From Ptiloglossa arizonensis (taxonomy: Eukaryota > Arthropoda > Insecta > Hymenoptera > Colletidae), in NCBI RefSeq assembly GCF_051014685.1, contig NC_135051.1:10621557-10685556 (forward strand): 64,000 bases of DNA. The letters run 5' to 3'. The notes under the pieces were generated by a model that was not told the DNA's origin, ran no database searches, and saw only the letters and a program-made list of their open reading frames with translations. Positions 34,576 through 45,991 of this stretch are shown piece by piece; within the stretch, counting starts at the first letter, position 1, and every line of letters begins with the position of its first letter. The position numbers and the translations under genes are program-made.

Positions 34576-35830
34576 CACTAAACGTACCGGTATTTTTCTA
34601 TACCTAATCTTACCATAGAGGGTCATTTCACCCCTTATGAAATAAACGTAGATTTTTCGTAAAAAATTCTTTATTTATTAAAGGAAATAATTTGCAACAT
34701 CATTTCTGAATTCGTATAAAATGAAACACATATTTTTATCGTTATAAACAAAACAATCGACTAATTACATTTTTTACACAGGATGGGTTACTCCTTCGTA
34801 CATTTTCCGGAAACAAATTTTTTACAAATTATACAAGTTTGTGTTGTTTTATTGCCTGCGTACAATCTTATTTGACATTTTTTCCTGGATTGAGAATTAT
34901 TATTGGAGCTGCTCGATACTCCTTCTCGTTGATTTTCCTTTTCTTCTTCACAAAATTCGAGGTACTCTGTAACAAGCTCGTCTGCTAATTGTAACAGGAA
35001 AGATTGCCTCGATAGCTCCAACCCAGTTGTTTCCTGATAGAGTATCCACGAATTGATTCCAGCGAGATCCGAAATATTGAAAAATACCTGTACAGGCCAT
35101 CTATTGCACTTCGATTTGACGCTATACTTTCGCGCCATTTGGTCAACTATATCGACGCCAAATTTGGTTTTATTATAGTAACTGATCGTTTCGGGTGTCT
35201 TCTTTCTATTGTTCTTGATTTTTACGGTTTTATGTTTGGTACTCGATATCGCTACTTTTTTTCTTGGTTTTGATTTATAAATCGTTAGCGTACAGTCATT
35301 TGATTTGTATGTCATTGTTGAAAGAAGTTTCGAATTATCTTTCGTTGTTTTTGCAAGTGCGGGCAATTCCCTCCTGTTCGCACGCATTGTTCCCACTAAC
35401 GTTGTCCTTTTCGCCAATAATTTTGCAGCCAAAGATGAAGTCGTAAAATCTTGCGAATCTCCGATAAGAGTCGGTTTTGTTTCTGCGTTAGATCATACGG
35501 ACCCGGTTGGGTCACCCAAGTGCTTACGCCAAACCTGCACTTGAGAAAGAGTCACTTGAGAAGCGTATCTAAATTTAGAACTAAGGTTCCAGTTGGAAAA
35601 CTGCTAAAAAATACGTAAACTTCGTACAGGGTCAAATGACCCCCCGTGGTACGTAAGGTAGGTAAAGAATTTTTATCGGTAAAAAATAAGCTACGAGAAA
35701 AACGCAAAATTGAATAATCGGATGATATAAGAATTTACAGAAAGTCAAATGACCGACAGAAATAACAATAAATGTACGAATTTAAAATAAATTTTCAAAA
35801 GTCATTCGACCCCGCTTGGTACGTTTAGTG
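34576..35830 (-). mobile_element. piggyBac-type element, 1255 bp deletion derivative
   Basis: The ends are a perfect 13-bp inverted repeat, CACTAAACGTACC, flanked by TTAA on both sides (34572-34575 and 35831-35834), the piggyBac target. The interior holds the C-terminal part of a piggyBac transposase on the minus strand. Near the ends are several GGTCA-x3-4-TGACC-like motifs (34620-34634, 35630-35644, 35744-35753, 35801-35813), plausible transposase-binding repeats. Typical autonomous members exceed 2 kb, so the N-terminal half has been deleted. The ends look intact and could be mobilised in trans. Confidence 0.93.
34788..35489 (-). pseudogene. piggyBac transposase, C-terminal part
   Basis: The frame is open from about 35489 down to 34788; counting from a TTG at 35432 gives 214 residues. 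TLVGTMRANRRELP (residues 11-24) is the conserved V-G-T-x-R-x-N-K-R-E-x-P block. YYNKTKFGVDIVDQM (85-99) contains the last two catalytic Asp residues (D94, D97), and CNRWPVQVFFNISDLAGIN follows as in family members. The tail is cysteine-rich (TCIICKKFVSGKC), as in the piggyBac C-terminal zinc-binding domain. Missing are the N-terminal domain and the first two catalytic Asp residues. A stop lies just upstream of the open part, where the internal deletion probably falls. The protein could not catalyse transposition. Confidence 0.92.
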
Positions 35831-36394
35831 TTAATTATTAAGCCGGCTCGCCGTTATACGTTCTACGGAAGTATTTCGTTAAAGCAGCCACTTTCGTTAG
35901 TCGCATATTCTCTACGGAGGTATTCGCCTAAAGCAGTGAATTTCGGTATCTATTCAATTATTCCACGGAGTAAAGAATTAGTTAAGCCGTTTTCATTCGA
36001 GTAGTTTTGTTGCGATCCAGTGCATTTTAGTGCGCGAGTGAAAGAAACTCTAGTGTTTATATTTTTGTTCGTCGCTCCGATACGGTCCCGTGACAATGAC
36101 ATAACGTAGGCCATCCGAGAGAATTAGTGCATCCAGCCTTCGTCTCTCCCATTTCCCGCGACGACCTTGGCCTCGTGACTTGGGTCACGTAGGTTTAAAA
36201 CGTGCTAGTATAAGGAAGACTATCATCCTGAACGAACGGTTATTGTCATAGTGTATTTTGTGACGAGGGCAGTGTGTCTCGGACCAGAGAATAGCATATA
36301 GGAATTGCGATCGCGAAGTAATATACTTCCGACTAGAGAATGTATCTTTAAACGAGAAGCGAAGCACTATTTCGTACTGTTATACCGAAACCGT

Positions 36395-36647
36395 TTTGGC
36401 GGCGCTAAATTTGAAGATGTTTGAGAGAGGGAAAACGGAATTATAAGGAGTGGGGAGAGGCGTTTCATCCCGGGCCTGCTAGTGGACTCGTCAGTAAGGC
36501 ATCCTAGCAGGCCCTGCCTTATACGCCGGGACATTGGAAGATCGGTAAGGGATCGTATATATACCGATCGGAGCAGGTACGGGAACTTGCGGGAAACGGT
36601 TGGTGGTGAGTTTCCCTCTGGTGGCAAGCGTGGGTAGTGCCGCCACA
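36395..36647 (-). repeat. TRIM 3' LTR (minus orientation)
   Basis: Identical to 37155-37407 except T versus C at about position 18. It contains a palindromic CGTATATATACCG, which provides a TATA-like box on either strand, and near-terminal complementary GGCGGC / GCCGCC. Confidence 0.92.
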
Positions 36648-37154
36648 TAACCCCCTTGCCAGTGGTAAACGATACTTTGAAGTTCCGTCCTGATGTCCCA
36701 GTGGCGTAGGTATTTGTTCCGTTGTTCGGTGGCACAACAAGGCACAGGAGGAGGTTGTCTAGAGTAGTGGACGAGAGGAATGGTTCTTTTTCGTAGTAAG
36801 GCCCAGCTGCTGTCGATTACGAAATACGCATGGTGAGCCTTGTATGCTCAAGCCGCGATTTTTGCTTGTTGTCCGACATTGATGCGTGAGCGTACCGGTA
36901 CTTATGAAACGCATCCGTGTGGTCGGTGAATAATGTCGACTAAAGCTGCCTGCTGTCCTCCTGGGGTTGATCCTGATGGTTAGCCGGAAGTATAGCGTCG
37001 TGTCGTCGCTGGCAGGTTAAGGAGTCAACCCTCGGAGAGGGGGATTAACGAAAATCGGCCTTTACGTTGCGTTCCTTCCATCGTCTTGTGCTGCACCTCT
37101 ACTGCTGCTGTGCTGTTGTCCAGAAGGTTGCGTGTTACTAGACGGGGTCACCAC

Positions 37155-37407
37155 TTTGGCGGCGCTAAATTCGAAGATGTTTGAGAGAGGGAAAACGGAA
37201 TTATAAGGAGTGGGGAGAGGCGTTTCATCCCGGGCCTGCTAGTGGACTCGTCAGTAAGGCATCCTAGCAGGCCCTGCCTTATACGCCGGGACATTGGAAG
37301 ATCGGTAAGGGATCGTATATATACCGATCGGAGCAGGTACGGGAACTTGCGGGAAACGGTTGGTGGTGAGTTTCCCTCTGGTGGCAAGCGTGGGTAGTGC
37401 CGCCACA
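37155..37407 (-). repeat. TRIM 5' LTR (minus orientation)
   Basis: Second 253-bp copy. Frames of 70-150 residues running through these LTRs are by-products of GC-richness and are duplicated with them. Confidence 0.92.
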
Positions 37408-37694
37408 CCGTAATCATGATACGATACCTACCGCGTTGCATCTTTAGGATTAATCTCTGTTCCCATACGAGCCAATTCACAGAAGTCAGATAACGTAAGT
37501 CTTTGTCACCGAACCATATAAAGACCTGTCGAAGACCCCGAGGGCCACTCTTCTCTAAGATATCAATAAGTGCTAAGTACGTCCGCGAAACTCTTGTCAA
37601 TCGGTCTATTCTAATAAAACCTCAGTACAGTGCCAAGGGATCGTTGAATTCTACATAAGTGTTCCTTCAACCCTTCCCTCCTGCATAACAGTAC

Positions 37695-39409
37695 TTTGAA
37701 TATATTCTTGTTATTACTTGTGTGATATTAGTGTTGATATATCTACACACCTCATTGAATGTATCCATGAATATTGTTAAAAATTTTCTGCAACTTTCAA
37801 GAATTTTAACGCGGCACATAATTTAGCTCTCTCTCTCTCTTTAGTTACGGACATTATTTTTTCAAGATCCTTCCTAACAACAAATTACATTCCTTTGAAG
37901 TGTAAAGTTGACCTGTGTGTTTACATTGTACGCCGTGCTACAATTCACTTTGCTCGCCTCACGTTCGTGAGCCTCGAGCAATAGGATATTGCATCTACCA
38001 TGAAAAAAAGAGAAAGAAGAGAATCTTTTTTCTCTTTGTGAGAAAGAAAGATCATAATATCTAAAGTTCTCCAAAATCAATGCTTTGTGTGAAGAAAAAA
38101 AGGCATTTACCATTTTGGAATGCGAATCTTTTTTTACCAAGGTTTATTTATTTTTTCATTCGTTCATTCGTTCATTTGTCCAGATCAATATCGAGAGCTG
38201 GCAATATCTACAATAATTTGTAATTCGCTATCAACATTCGCGTAAAAACTTGAATTGCTAATGCAGCAATGCCTCACTGTATGAGCATCTGTCCCATGCA
38301 GCACGCAGTGCTTGGGTGAGTACGCTTATCCCCTTTATGACGTGAAGGGTATTGCTACAATGCCATAGAATTATGAGGCAGTGTTGGGCAATTCATAATT
38401 GAATTAACAATGGAAAATAGCAATTGAATTCATAATATTTATACGTAGGAGGTACGTATAATTACGTATATTATATTTATATTAGAGGGTGGACTATTTA
38501 AATAGGAATTTAAATAGGGCACTTAAATAACTTTGTTATTTATAGTTTTGTGTAAAAACACTTCAGGTTAAAATTGCACTGTTTGAAGAGGAACATGAAA
38601 CATTATTCTATTTCCAGGGTCTCATCTTTGCAAGAATTTAAAGTCATCGATATTTTTTTAAATTAGGTATCAATACATTTTAATATGGCATTCAATGTTT
38701 TTTTCAAATATCCTTGTAGAGCACAAAAACAAATCCAACGATTTTATAAACTATAATGTTCCGACTATTTAATTTTGAGAAATTTTCATTTTATTTACAC
38801 GATTCGAAGTTGCATGTTATGTTTAAAATATTAGCCATTTGCTTGTGATGTAATTGAAGCACACACTGTAATAATTCTTTGTGTCCTTTCTTCCGTTGTT
38901 GTTAACGTAAACAATATTTTTTAATTTAAACCATAGATAGAAATTCAGTATAGTGAAGTCTTGAGAACGAGCTTGCTACTCAACTATTTCTCTTCATCCA
39001 ATACAACATGTGTCTTTACTATTTGAGTATACTGGACACAAATGAATTTAGAACACTTCCCATTACTTGGAATGGTACATAATCAAGTATAAAAGTTACA
39101 ATACTTAAAGCTTCATATCTCAGCAGCCGTAATTGATGTATTCTTTACAATATATTCAAAAATCATAATAATCCAGTAAATGCATTTATTTGTAAACAAT
39201 TACCAAGTGTACTTCTTTTTAAATCATATCTTTACGTGTCTACAATTGAGTCATTTATCTTATCCTAAGAAGTTGAATTTGTTGAATTTTACATCTTTTG
39301 TGTACAAAACTCCTTAGTAATTTCTTATTCCATGACTTTCGAAATAAAAATAATTGTTGTGCATTGTGTATTCGACACCAGGGGGCCTATAAAATTGTTA
39401 GCTTGCAGC
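37695..39409. other. AT-rich DNA, nothing recognised
   Basis: No genes or ends were seen. An 88-residue minus-strand frame at 37874-38140 is low-complexity (Lys/Ser/Phe-rich) and is not convincing. Confidence 0.45.
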
Positions 39410-39610
39410 TGAGATTTGACTTGAAGCCTACTCTTTATAGCTGACTTGAAGTCTCGTGACAGGAATGTGAGTAAAGTGGAAGGAGTACACCTATTCTCAC
39501 ACACACATTCAATTCTAGTTTGTTATTCGTCGCGACAGTTACACGTAGCTTGATTGACAAAGAAGGTAGTGAGTTGGAGAGAGATAATGAGACACGCGGC
39601 AGGCAGAGCC
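39410..39610 (-). repeat. Interspersed repeat family Y, copy 2 (inverted)
   Basis: The reverse complement aligns with 25319-25515 over most of its length, with many substitutions and few indels. Confidence 0.7.
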
Positions 39611-41926
39611 CCCATTGGCATACATGCAACATATTACTATTTTACAATAGTTATACCTAGTTCAGGACAATAATTTTAGCTAGTTTTTTTACAATATGTT
39701 AAGAAAGCATTGGTTATATAATTACCAGTAGAAGTGAGTAAAATTTTTTTCAGGAACAAAAATAATTTAACAAAAATTTAATTTAGAAGTTTACTAGTTA
39801 AAATTTATTTTTTTATTTTTCATTCATTTACAATTACGGCCACTAATTCGATATCGTATGAAATTCATATTGGCCAAGTTTTCATTATAAAAATATTGGT
39901 ATTAAAAACCAATACTAAATACCTAAAATTTCAATAATTCTTTCTTTTAAATATAATACTTTGGTATGAACTTGCTTGCCTATCATTGATACCTTAAACG
40001 TATTGGTGCTATCGCTAGGGTGTATTTCGTTTAATCGAAAGAAATATCGAAAATGAATAAGAATCACACATAAGAGAAAACAGAAATAAGAATATAAAAT
40101 CAGTTGAAAAAGTAAAGGAATGTACGAAGACCCGAGAGTATAACCGTGTTCCTGGAACAACCAGCTGCGGAATGACGTGGACAGAGTGGAGCAATTTCAT
40201 GCAATACCGCTGGAATACTGGGCGTTTCAGGAATGCGAATCAGCATTTGTCTGGTCGGCCGCATTGCCTACATCCCGATCTCCTTTTCCGTAGTTTCTCG
40301 TGTTTCTTACGCATTCTTCAGATACAGGGTATGCTGCAGATGCAAAGTCTGAAAGAAGGAGGATGGAAATGAGCAGAGGATTGGTAGAGCCGAATAAAGT
40401 CGGGGAAGTCTAAAAGAATTGAAGAAAATAGTGAGAAAGGAGGGACCAGTAAGATAGATATTAGATAATATAGTAAGATTAAATATTACGAAGAGAATAA
40501 GAATGGAGTAAAGAGTGTAATAGTAGACGGAAAAAGAAAGAAATGAACGAACGAAACGAGAAAGTGATTGTTATTTCATCATTGTGGGTGGTAATATTCG
40601 GACAAGGTGAGGACTAAAATTTAAAATAAATACACTTAAAATGTAAAATAAAGTTGTTTGGTACGTTTTCTCTTGTCGAGAATATTTTTAAAAATAATTG
40701 TGCGACTGATATGCATAATTTCCTAAGTTTTTTATGAGGTATTACACAGGTCCCAAAATGAACTGTCATTGCTATTAGTAAACATTATGGATATTCCTTA
40801 CAGTATTGTATTACAGTATTATATTGAGACCTCGACAGGATAAAGATATAGCCTGCTTTCAGAGTTTCAGAATATTTGAATAACTTGGATCCAATACCTA
40901 AATTATAATTATAATATTTTTAATTATTGTAGTACATTTGTACGATTTTTAATTTCTGATAATCAATTTCCTAATTTTATATAAATACTTACATACTTGT
41001 TAGTTCGAATTAAAGTTGATATTATTATTAACAAAAGATGAAGTTGGCTCAATGATAAAACAATAAGAAGAATTTTTCATTTTTCATAATTACCATAATG
41101 AGAAAGATGAAATATAATGCATAAGAAATTGTACGCGATTAATTTTTGAAATATTGAATTATTTTTGCTCACGAATTATTATTTCAATACAAGGGTAATT
41201 AGTTGTCAATGGTGTATTTCTTACGTTTGTTTCTTCTCCATGAAATTAAAAGATTGAGTTATGTCTGACATTCAGACGGATTGTTATGTCTTATTGTCGT
41301 TTCTTTTATTTCTATTTAGTTGTGACTATAATTATTAATGCATCAAACTCTATTTAATTAAGAGGTATTGATACAATAGATATGTGTCTCAATAAGTTCC
41401 AATCCATTTGAAACATTCCTTTGAATGACCTTATACAAAAATTCCAATTTCAAACGTAAATATACTAATGATATCTTTAAATTTAAACAGGTGCTTAGCA
41501 AAAGGTAAGGAAAGACTATAAAATATATAGATGTAACGACATCTATGTAATTGAACGACAAATTCAATTACGTAAATAATATGAATGTCCGCGTTACAGA
41601 AATCTTGGTCTTCAGGAGAGTTGCTATAAGTCGAGTGGGTGCTGATGGTACCGAATATATCTTGGACGCCCGTATCACAGGGAAATTCCTTAAATAAGGT
41701 ATTAAATATGAAAATTGTGCCGGTGCGTGGTCAGGATCGCTAAAATATAAGTCCAAGTAAAAGGTTCATAGAAGAACCGCAGTTTCTCTACATGATCTAT
41801 CTACTGGCAAGAGTCTAAATGTCACCGCAGTATATTTAAACCAACATAACGATATTTGATGAAACTATTATAACGATGTATATTTTAAGTATTTCTCAAA
41901 ATTAAAATATATAAAATTATATATAT
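39611..41926. other. Mostly AT-rich DNA, no gene recognised
   Basis: A GC-richer patch at about 40150-40400 carries an unassigned 66-residue frame (40172-40372, plus). No motif, splice context or repeat end was seen. Confidence 0.4.
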
Positions 41927-42256
41927 AACGAAGCCGTAGCGTTTATTTAGAGTATCGAACGTTATTTTATAAAAACTACTAAAACGAAGCTGTAACGTGG
42001 TTTTAGAGTATCGAAGATTTCGGTTGACGTAGGACAGAATCTCGACTTTCGACGCAGAACTTGGTTAATAATTAACTGATTTTATTCAATAAGTAGTGTT
42101 CTTGTATACAGTTTTAAATCGTTGGTTTCGATGGAATCTGAAGGCCTTACGTGGAATCGTAGCCTGCAGATGACAAGAGGTTGTACGGGGAATTTAGTCT
42201 GCGGGTATAACAGGAACTTATCGGAGGAGGTATGTAGATATATTGTATAGGTCACA
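41927..42256 (-). mobile_element. 3' LTR of an errantivirus-like element (minus)
   Basis: On the minus strand a purine run AAAGGGGAA (plus 42257-42265) precedes TGTGACC, a good polypurine tract followed by an LTR start at 42256. The env remnant ends immediately upstream, as expected for the 3' end of an env-bearing gypsy element. An AATAAA lies at about 42086-42091 (minus). Near the distal end a 56-bp unit (AACGAAGC...AGAGTATCGAA) is duplicated at 41927 and 41983. The distal LTR border is uncertain and no second LTR was found. Confidence 0.55.
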
Positions 42257-43648
42257 TTCCCCTTTGCTTAGATTCGTTTTGGTCTCTCGAAACCGACTTT
42301 TTTTATGTGTGGTAGAACGAAGATTTGATCCTCCTCTTCCTCTTCTAGAGTTGTTGAGTCCATTGGTAAGCCTGGTGGGTGTCTCGGTGGCGTAATGCTC
42401 TGGGTGGTGTATGTTCGGTTCTCGTTGCACTAGATTTTGATACATAAGCTTTTCGGTATACATTTGGAAACACGTAAGAATAAATTGATCCTGTTTAAGA
42501 AGTACATTGAGAGAAATCCTAGCGAAACATAACCTGCTATTCGTAAAAATGAAAATGCTAAAGATTGCATTGATTCTATTCTACGTTGTGTCTTAATGTT
42601 ATCTAATCGTGTATGAATATTATTTTGCGCTATTCGGTAGTCTCGAAAATTCACTGAAATTTTGGGCGGTTTCTTTATGTGTGGATATAAAAGTTTCATG
42701 TCGTTTATGTCCTAATTTTGTATTCTATGTCTACGGTATTGATTGTTCCACCTATTTTCATGACGTTTTCGTTATACATAGAATGGTACATTCTTCACGG
42801 TTAGGGAGTATGACTGGTTGATCGATAATTGTTTGTTTGTTTTCTCTGCAAAACGTCTGTAAAGTAGGTATGTTCTTCGGTATTAATAGATACCTATTTG
42901 ATGTATGTAGCGGTATATAAGTGAGATCTATGATTTTGAACAAGGCCGTGGAGCAGAATGCTGTGTCTGTTTGAGGTCTGCTGAGTAAGATGGTCTGGCA
43001 GTTGTGTGCGCGTAAGTATAACCGTGTTGGTTGTGTGTGTTTGCAAAGTGTCGCTAAAGGTGTGGGTCTACAATAATTTTGGATACATGTGTCGTCTACT
43101 GCTACGTAAGAATCAGATTGTTCGATTATAAAGTCGTGATCTAAAATAGGCGTGGTAAATATTCAAAAATTTGATTTTTCTGGGAATGACGTACAATTTC
43201 TTAATTATCCACTTCGTTTCTTCGAGTATGAGAACTGTCAGTTTGTATATTAATTTTCTTTTTAAAAATATAAATATGAAATTTTATAAATATGAAATCT
43301 ACTAACATCTAACAAGGTTTGAAAGTTTTCCAATGTTGGTTCTATGTAGCTTATTATGAAGTATTTGCTCATATGCTTGAAGAAAAGATTGTGGATTTGC
43401 TATATTATTGCCTAATATTATTGCAGTATTCATTTCTCTTAATTCCTCTGTGGTTTCTAATAAAAGAGATTCTAACATGATTATCTGGCTGGTCCACGTT
43501 ATTGAATTACCTTCGTTTTCTAAAGTTTTCTCATTGATCTTTAATCGTTTACTAATTTTATTTAGAAGTTGGCCACCGTTTTTTATTAGGTTTGTTTGGT
43601 TGTGAAATATATTAGCTAACCGATTATTGGACTTGAATAATTTGTCCT
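42257..43648 (-). pseudogene. Broken env gene (F-type) of an errantivirus-like endogenous element
   Basis: Three minus-strand blocks, in order, resemble the envelope of insect errantiviruses (gypsy group), which is related to baculovirus F proteins. The first open block (43645-43301) has a helical, Asn/Leu-rich heptad-like stretch with HNQTNLI. The second (42943-42758) has LHTSNRYLLIP and a spaced Cys pair. The third (42699-42430) contains a transmembrane-like segment (about residues 48-68). A short basic tail follows up to the LTR. Several stops and at least two frame changes break the gene. No pol sequence lies upstream, where AT-rich DNA begins at about 43650. It is an old, inactive remnant; the family assignment is by pattern only. 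Confidence 0.6.
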
Positions 43649-45303
43649 ATGGCTCGAAACCTGTTTCGAGAAAATGCATTTACAATTAAAAATTGGAGCA
43701 TTTTAGGATTCATTAGTGACCAAAACATTGATACACACTGCATGGAAATTATTATATCTGCATTAATATTACGAATTTTGCTTTAATATTATACGGCAGT
43801 ATTCTTCAGATGTTCAATTTTAAGAAAATGTAAAACATGTTAGTTTATTGTAAACCCTTTTAAAGTTTGAAGCGTATGTATTTTACATTTTGAGAACAAT
43901 TTTTAATTCTTCCTGTCAATCATTTATTTCAGAGACATATAAAAAATCCGCTGCTTCATCGTGAAACTCGTATTTTGTAACAATATTATACATTTTAATC
44001 GTGTTTCTCTCTTTTATCGCCTTTAAGACTTGACGTTCAACTATGTGAACTCGATTTTTGTTCAACTATGACTTTCATCTTTTATATCATTTTTAGAGGT
44101 ATAAATCCATCATTAAATGTACAAGCACTCGAGAAGGTTGTAATTTGGATGAATTTCGCATTGCAATAAATATTTCGAATGAATTTTGAATATCTAGCAT
44201 TGTAACTTTTGTTATTATTTTAAGTACGATCTTAAGAAAAGTTTTCATTGCCGAAGCAACAAATAAACGACTTATTCACATTTTACCTTTCTGTTACACG
44301 AATTGCAATACAATAAATCAGATTCAAAGCTATCAACTATAACGAATAAAGTCACTGTTGACATCTAATATTGAATGAAATTTATAGAAATTAACAAAAA
44401 TTTAATATATTTAGATTTCAATCATTTCCCTCTTATCAGTTAAGTAGAATTAATTCTAGTTTAATTTTATCAATATATTCGAAACATTTCCTCTCTTTGA
44501 ATTGAAATAATGGGGTAATTATCGAACATTACGTCCCATTCGTTTGAAATATATCGAGCCACGAATAAATTTCATTTTCCATAAACGATTCAAATTCGAT
44601 TAAGTGCTATTGTTTCCATATTGTCGTGCAATTAATTTTACACTTAATGTTCTAAAGAAAACCGAAACACGATTTAAAAGTTATCCTTCTTCTTTTATTT
44701 TCTGTTTTTATATAAAGAATTTTTCTGCAATATCTCATAAAGATCGTTATGGTTGATAATAAAGTAAAGCGTAACTCCTTTTAAATAAACTTCCAATATT
44801 TAGTGTTCGAATCAGAATATTACGGATAGAAATGCAGTAATTCCGTGTTAAAACATTTTCAGGTTCGCTCAAAACGTTCTACGAAGATGTGGTAACGAAT
44901 TGGTTTCTGAAATCCATTTTTCCCATCTCCAATCATATGTGATCTCTTCGTCGAGAAAAATGAAGGAAGTCTACCAAGAGTGAGTGCAACAGTGAACGTC
45001 CAGTATGACAAGTATAGGTTGCCAAACTTCAAAACAAAGAATACGATCGGAATAAAAGCCATTAATACAACTCAAAAATTCTTATATTTCTCATTGCATC
45101 TCCATGGGAGTATTATCAATGGACTGCCAAGGTTTTCTCAATGAAATTGAATTCAAAGATGACCTTTTTGAAGACACATGTCCTTACGAAATTCAAAAGT
45201 ATTCTATTTCAAACATAATTAAAAGTAATCCAAATAGAATCATATTTGAAATTATTTTTATCAGGGATATCTCGTGAATTCATCAGTAATACTGCCAAGA
45301 AAA
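43649..45303. other. AT-rich DNA, nothing recognised
   Basis: No frames with motifs or repeat ends; one 67-residue minus frame at 44859-45062 is unassigned. Confidence 0.45.
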
Positions 45304-45305
45304 TA

Positions 45306-45991
45306 TTAGGTCATTCCATAAGTAATGTTGTCTCTTATCGTACTTTAAATAAGGACATGGATCGTTTATAGAAACTTCTTTCCATCTAGCTTAAAGAGTG
45401 CTCTCTCGACAGTCTATCGGTTGCGTTTGATGCAGTTTGATCGACATGTTTTACTTGAAAAAAAATTTTTAAATGAGCGTGTGCGAACTTCATTTACAGC
45501 ATTGTATGCTGTATGAATTTAGAAAAGGTAGTGCAACTACAGATACAAAATCAGACCGTAACAGCTGAGATTTACAGCCAACAACTTGAACGTCTTCGAG
45601 CAGCATTAGTGGAAAAATGACTATCATTAGTGAATCGCTATTCCACCACGATAACGCTAGGCCACACACAGCAGGGATAACAGTCGAAAAAATTAAAAAT
45701 TTCAATTGGGAACTTCTGCCACATTCACCATATTCTATCTCGGTCGATGCAACATTCTTTAAGTGGAAAAAATGTCAACAATAGCGAGGATGTAAAATCA
45801 GCACTAAATGAGTATTTTAATTCAAAATTCTAGAAGTTTTTCGAAAATGGAATAAGGAAGTTGACCGATTGATGGGGAAAGGTCATCGAAACTGATGGTC
45901 GATATATCGATGATTGAAAATAAATGTAAGTATTAATTTTTTTCACCAAAAGTCACCGTCAAGAAACGACATTACTTATGGAATGACCTAA
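45306..45991 (+). mobile_element. Second mariner element, 686 bp, deletion derivative
   Basis: The ends are inverted repeats of about 31 bp with two mismatches, starting TTAGGTCATTCCATAAG, flanked by TA at 45304-45305 and 45992-45993. The interior contains pieces of a mariner transposase: IYSQQLERLRAALVEK, then HHDNARPHTAG (second catalytic Asp). The third-Asp region has lost about five residues (PYSISVDATFF instead of P-x-S-P-D-L-A-P-x-D), breaking the 34-residue spacing. Its ends are unlike those of the mariner at 15900, so the two belong to different mariner lineages. Confidence 0.93.
45540..45910 (+). pseudogene. Mariner transposase fragments within the 686-bp element
   Basis: The blocks listed for the element are spread over different frames with stops. 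The first catalytic Asp region is deleted. It cannot encode a working transposase. Confidence 0.8.

Larger units (their letters stand above)
34302..36095 (+). mobile_element. Solo LTR, family B (about 535 bp), split by a piggyBac insertion
   Basis: Starts TGTGACAATAAG at 34302 and ends GTCCCGTGACA at 36095. Flanks are identical ATGA (34298-34301 and 36096-36099). The piggyBac element at 34576-35830 plus one TTAA copy interrupts it; without them the LTR is about 535 bp. A TATA box (34489-34496) and AATAAA (34510-34515) give plus orientation. It is a solo LTR, since no internal region or second LTR is present. It inserted 11 bp to the right of LTR A's TSD and at the very start of the LTR-like family C sequence. 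Confidence 0.88.
36395..37407 (-). mobile_element. TRIM-like miniature LTR retroelement, 1013 bp, very young
   Basis: Two direct repeats of 253 bp (36395-36647 and 37155-37407) flank 507 bp and differ at one position only. The whole is flanked by CCGT on both sides (36391-36394 and 37408-37411). On the minus strand each LTR starts TGTGGCGGCAC. One base past the 5' LTR lies TGGTGACCCCGTC, a TGG-starting candidate primer-binding site. AAGGGGG lies three bases before the 3' LTR, a candidate polypurine tract. No gag or pol is recognisable inside, so it must have used enzymes from another element. The LTR ends are TGT...AAA rather than TG...CA, if the TSD assignment is right. Confidence 0.88.
36097..37694 (+). 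mobile_element. Older LTR-like sequence, family C, split by a TRIM-like element
   Basis: The start TGACATAACGTAGGCC matches the diverged copy at 20320. After removing the inserted element (36395-37407 plus one CCGT) the sequence continues with CATATAAAG (about 37516) and AATAAAACC (about 37613), as expected of an LTR promoter and polyadenylation signal. The right end is uncertain; CTGCATAACA at about 37681-37690 is a candidate. No TSD was confirmed, partly because LTR B inserted at its left edge. Confidence 0.45.

Noticed and set aside
36367..37600. Several 73-150 residue minus-strand frames
   Set aside because: They run through the GC-rich TRIM LTRs and repeat with them; none matches gag, pol or another family.
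43408..43605. 65-residue plus-strand frame
   Set aside because: It is antisense to the env-like heptad region; the minus-strand reading is the meaningful one.
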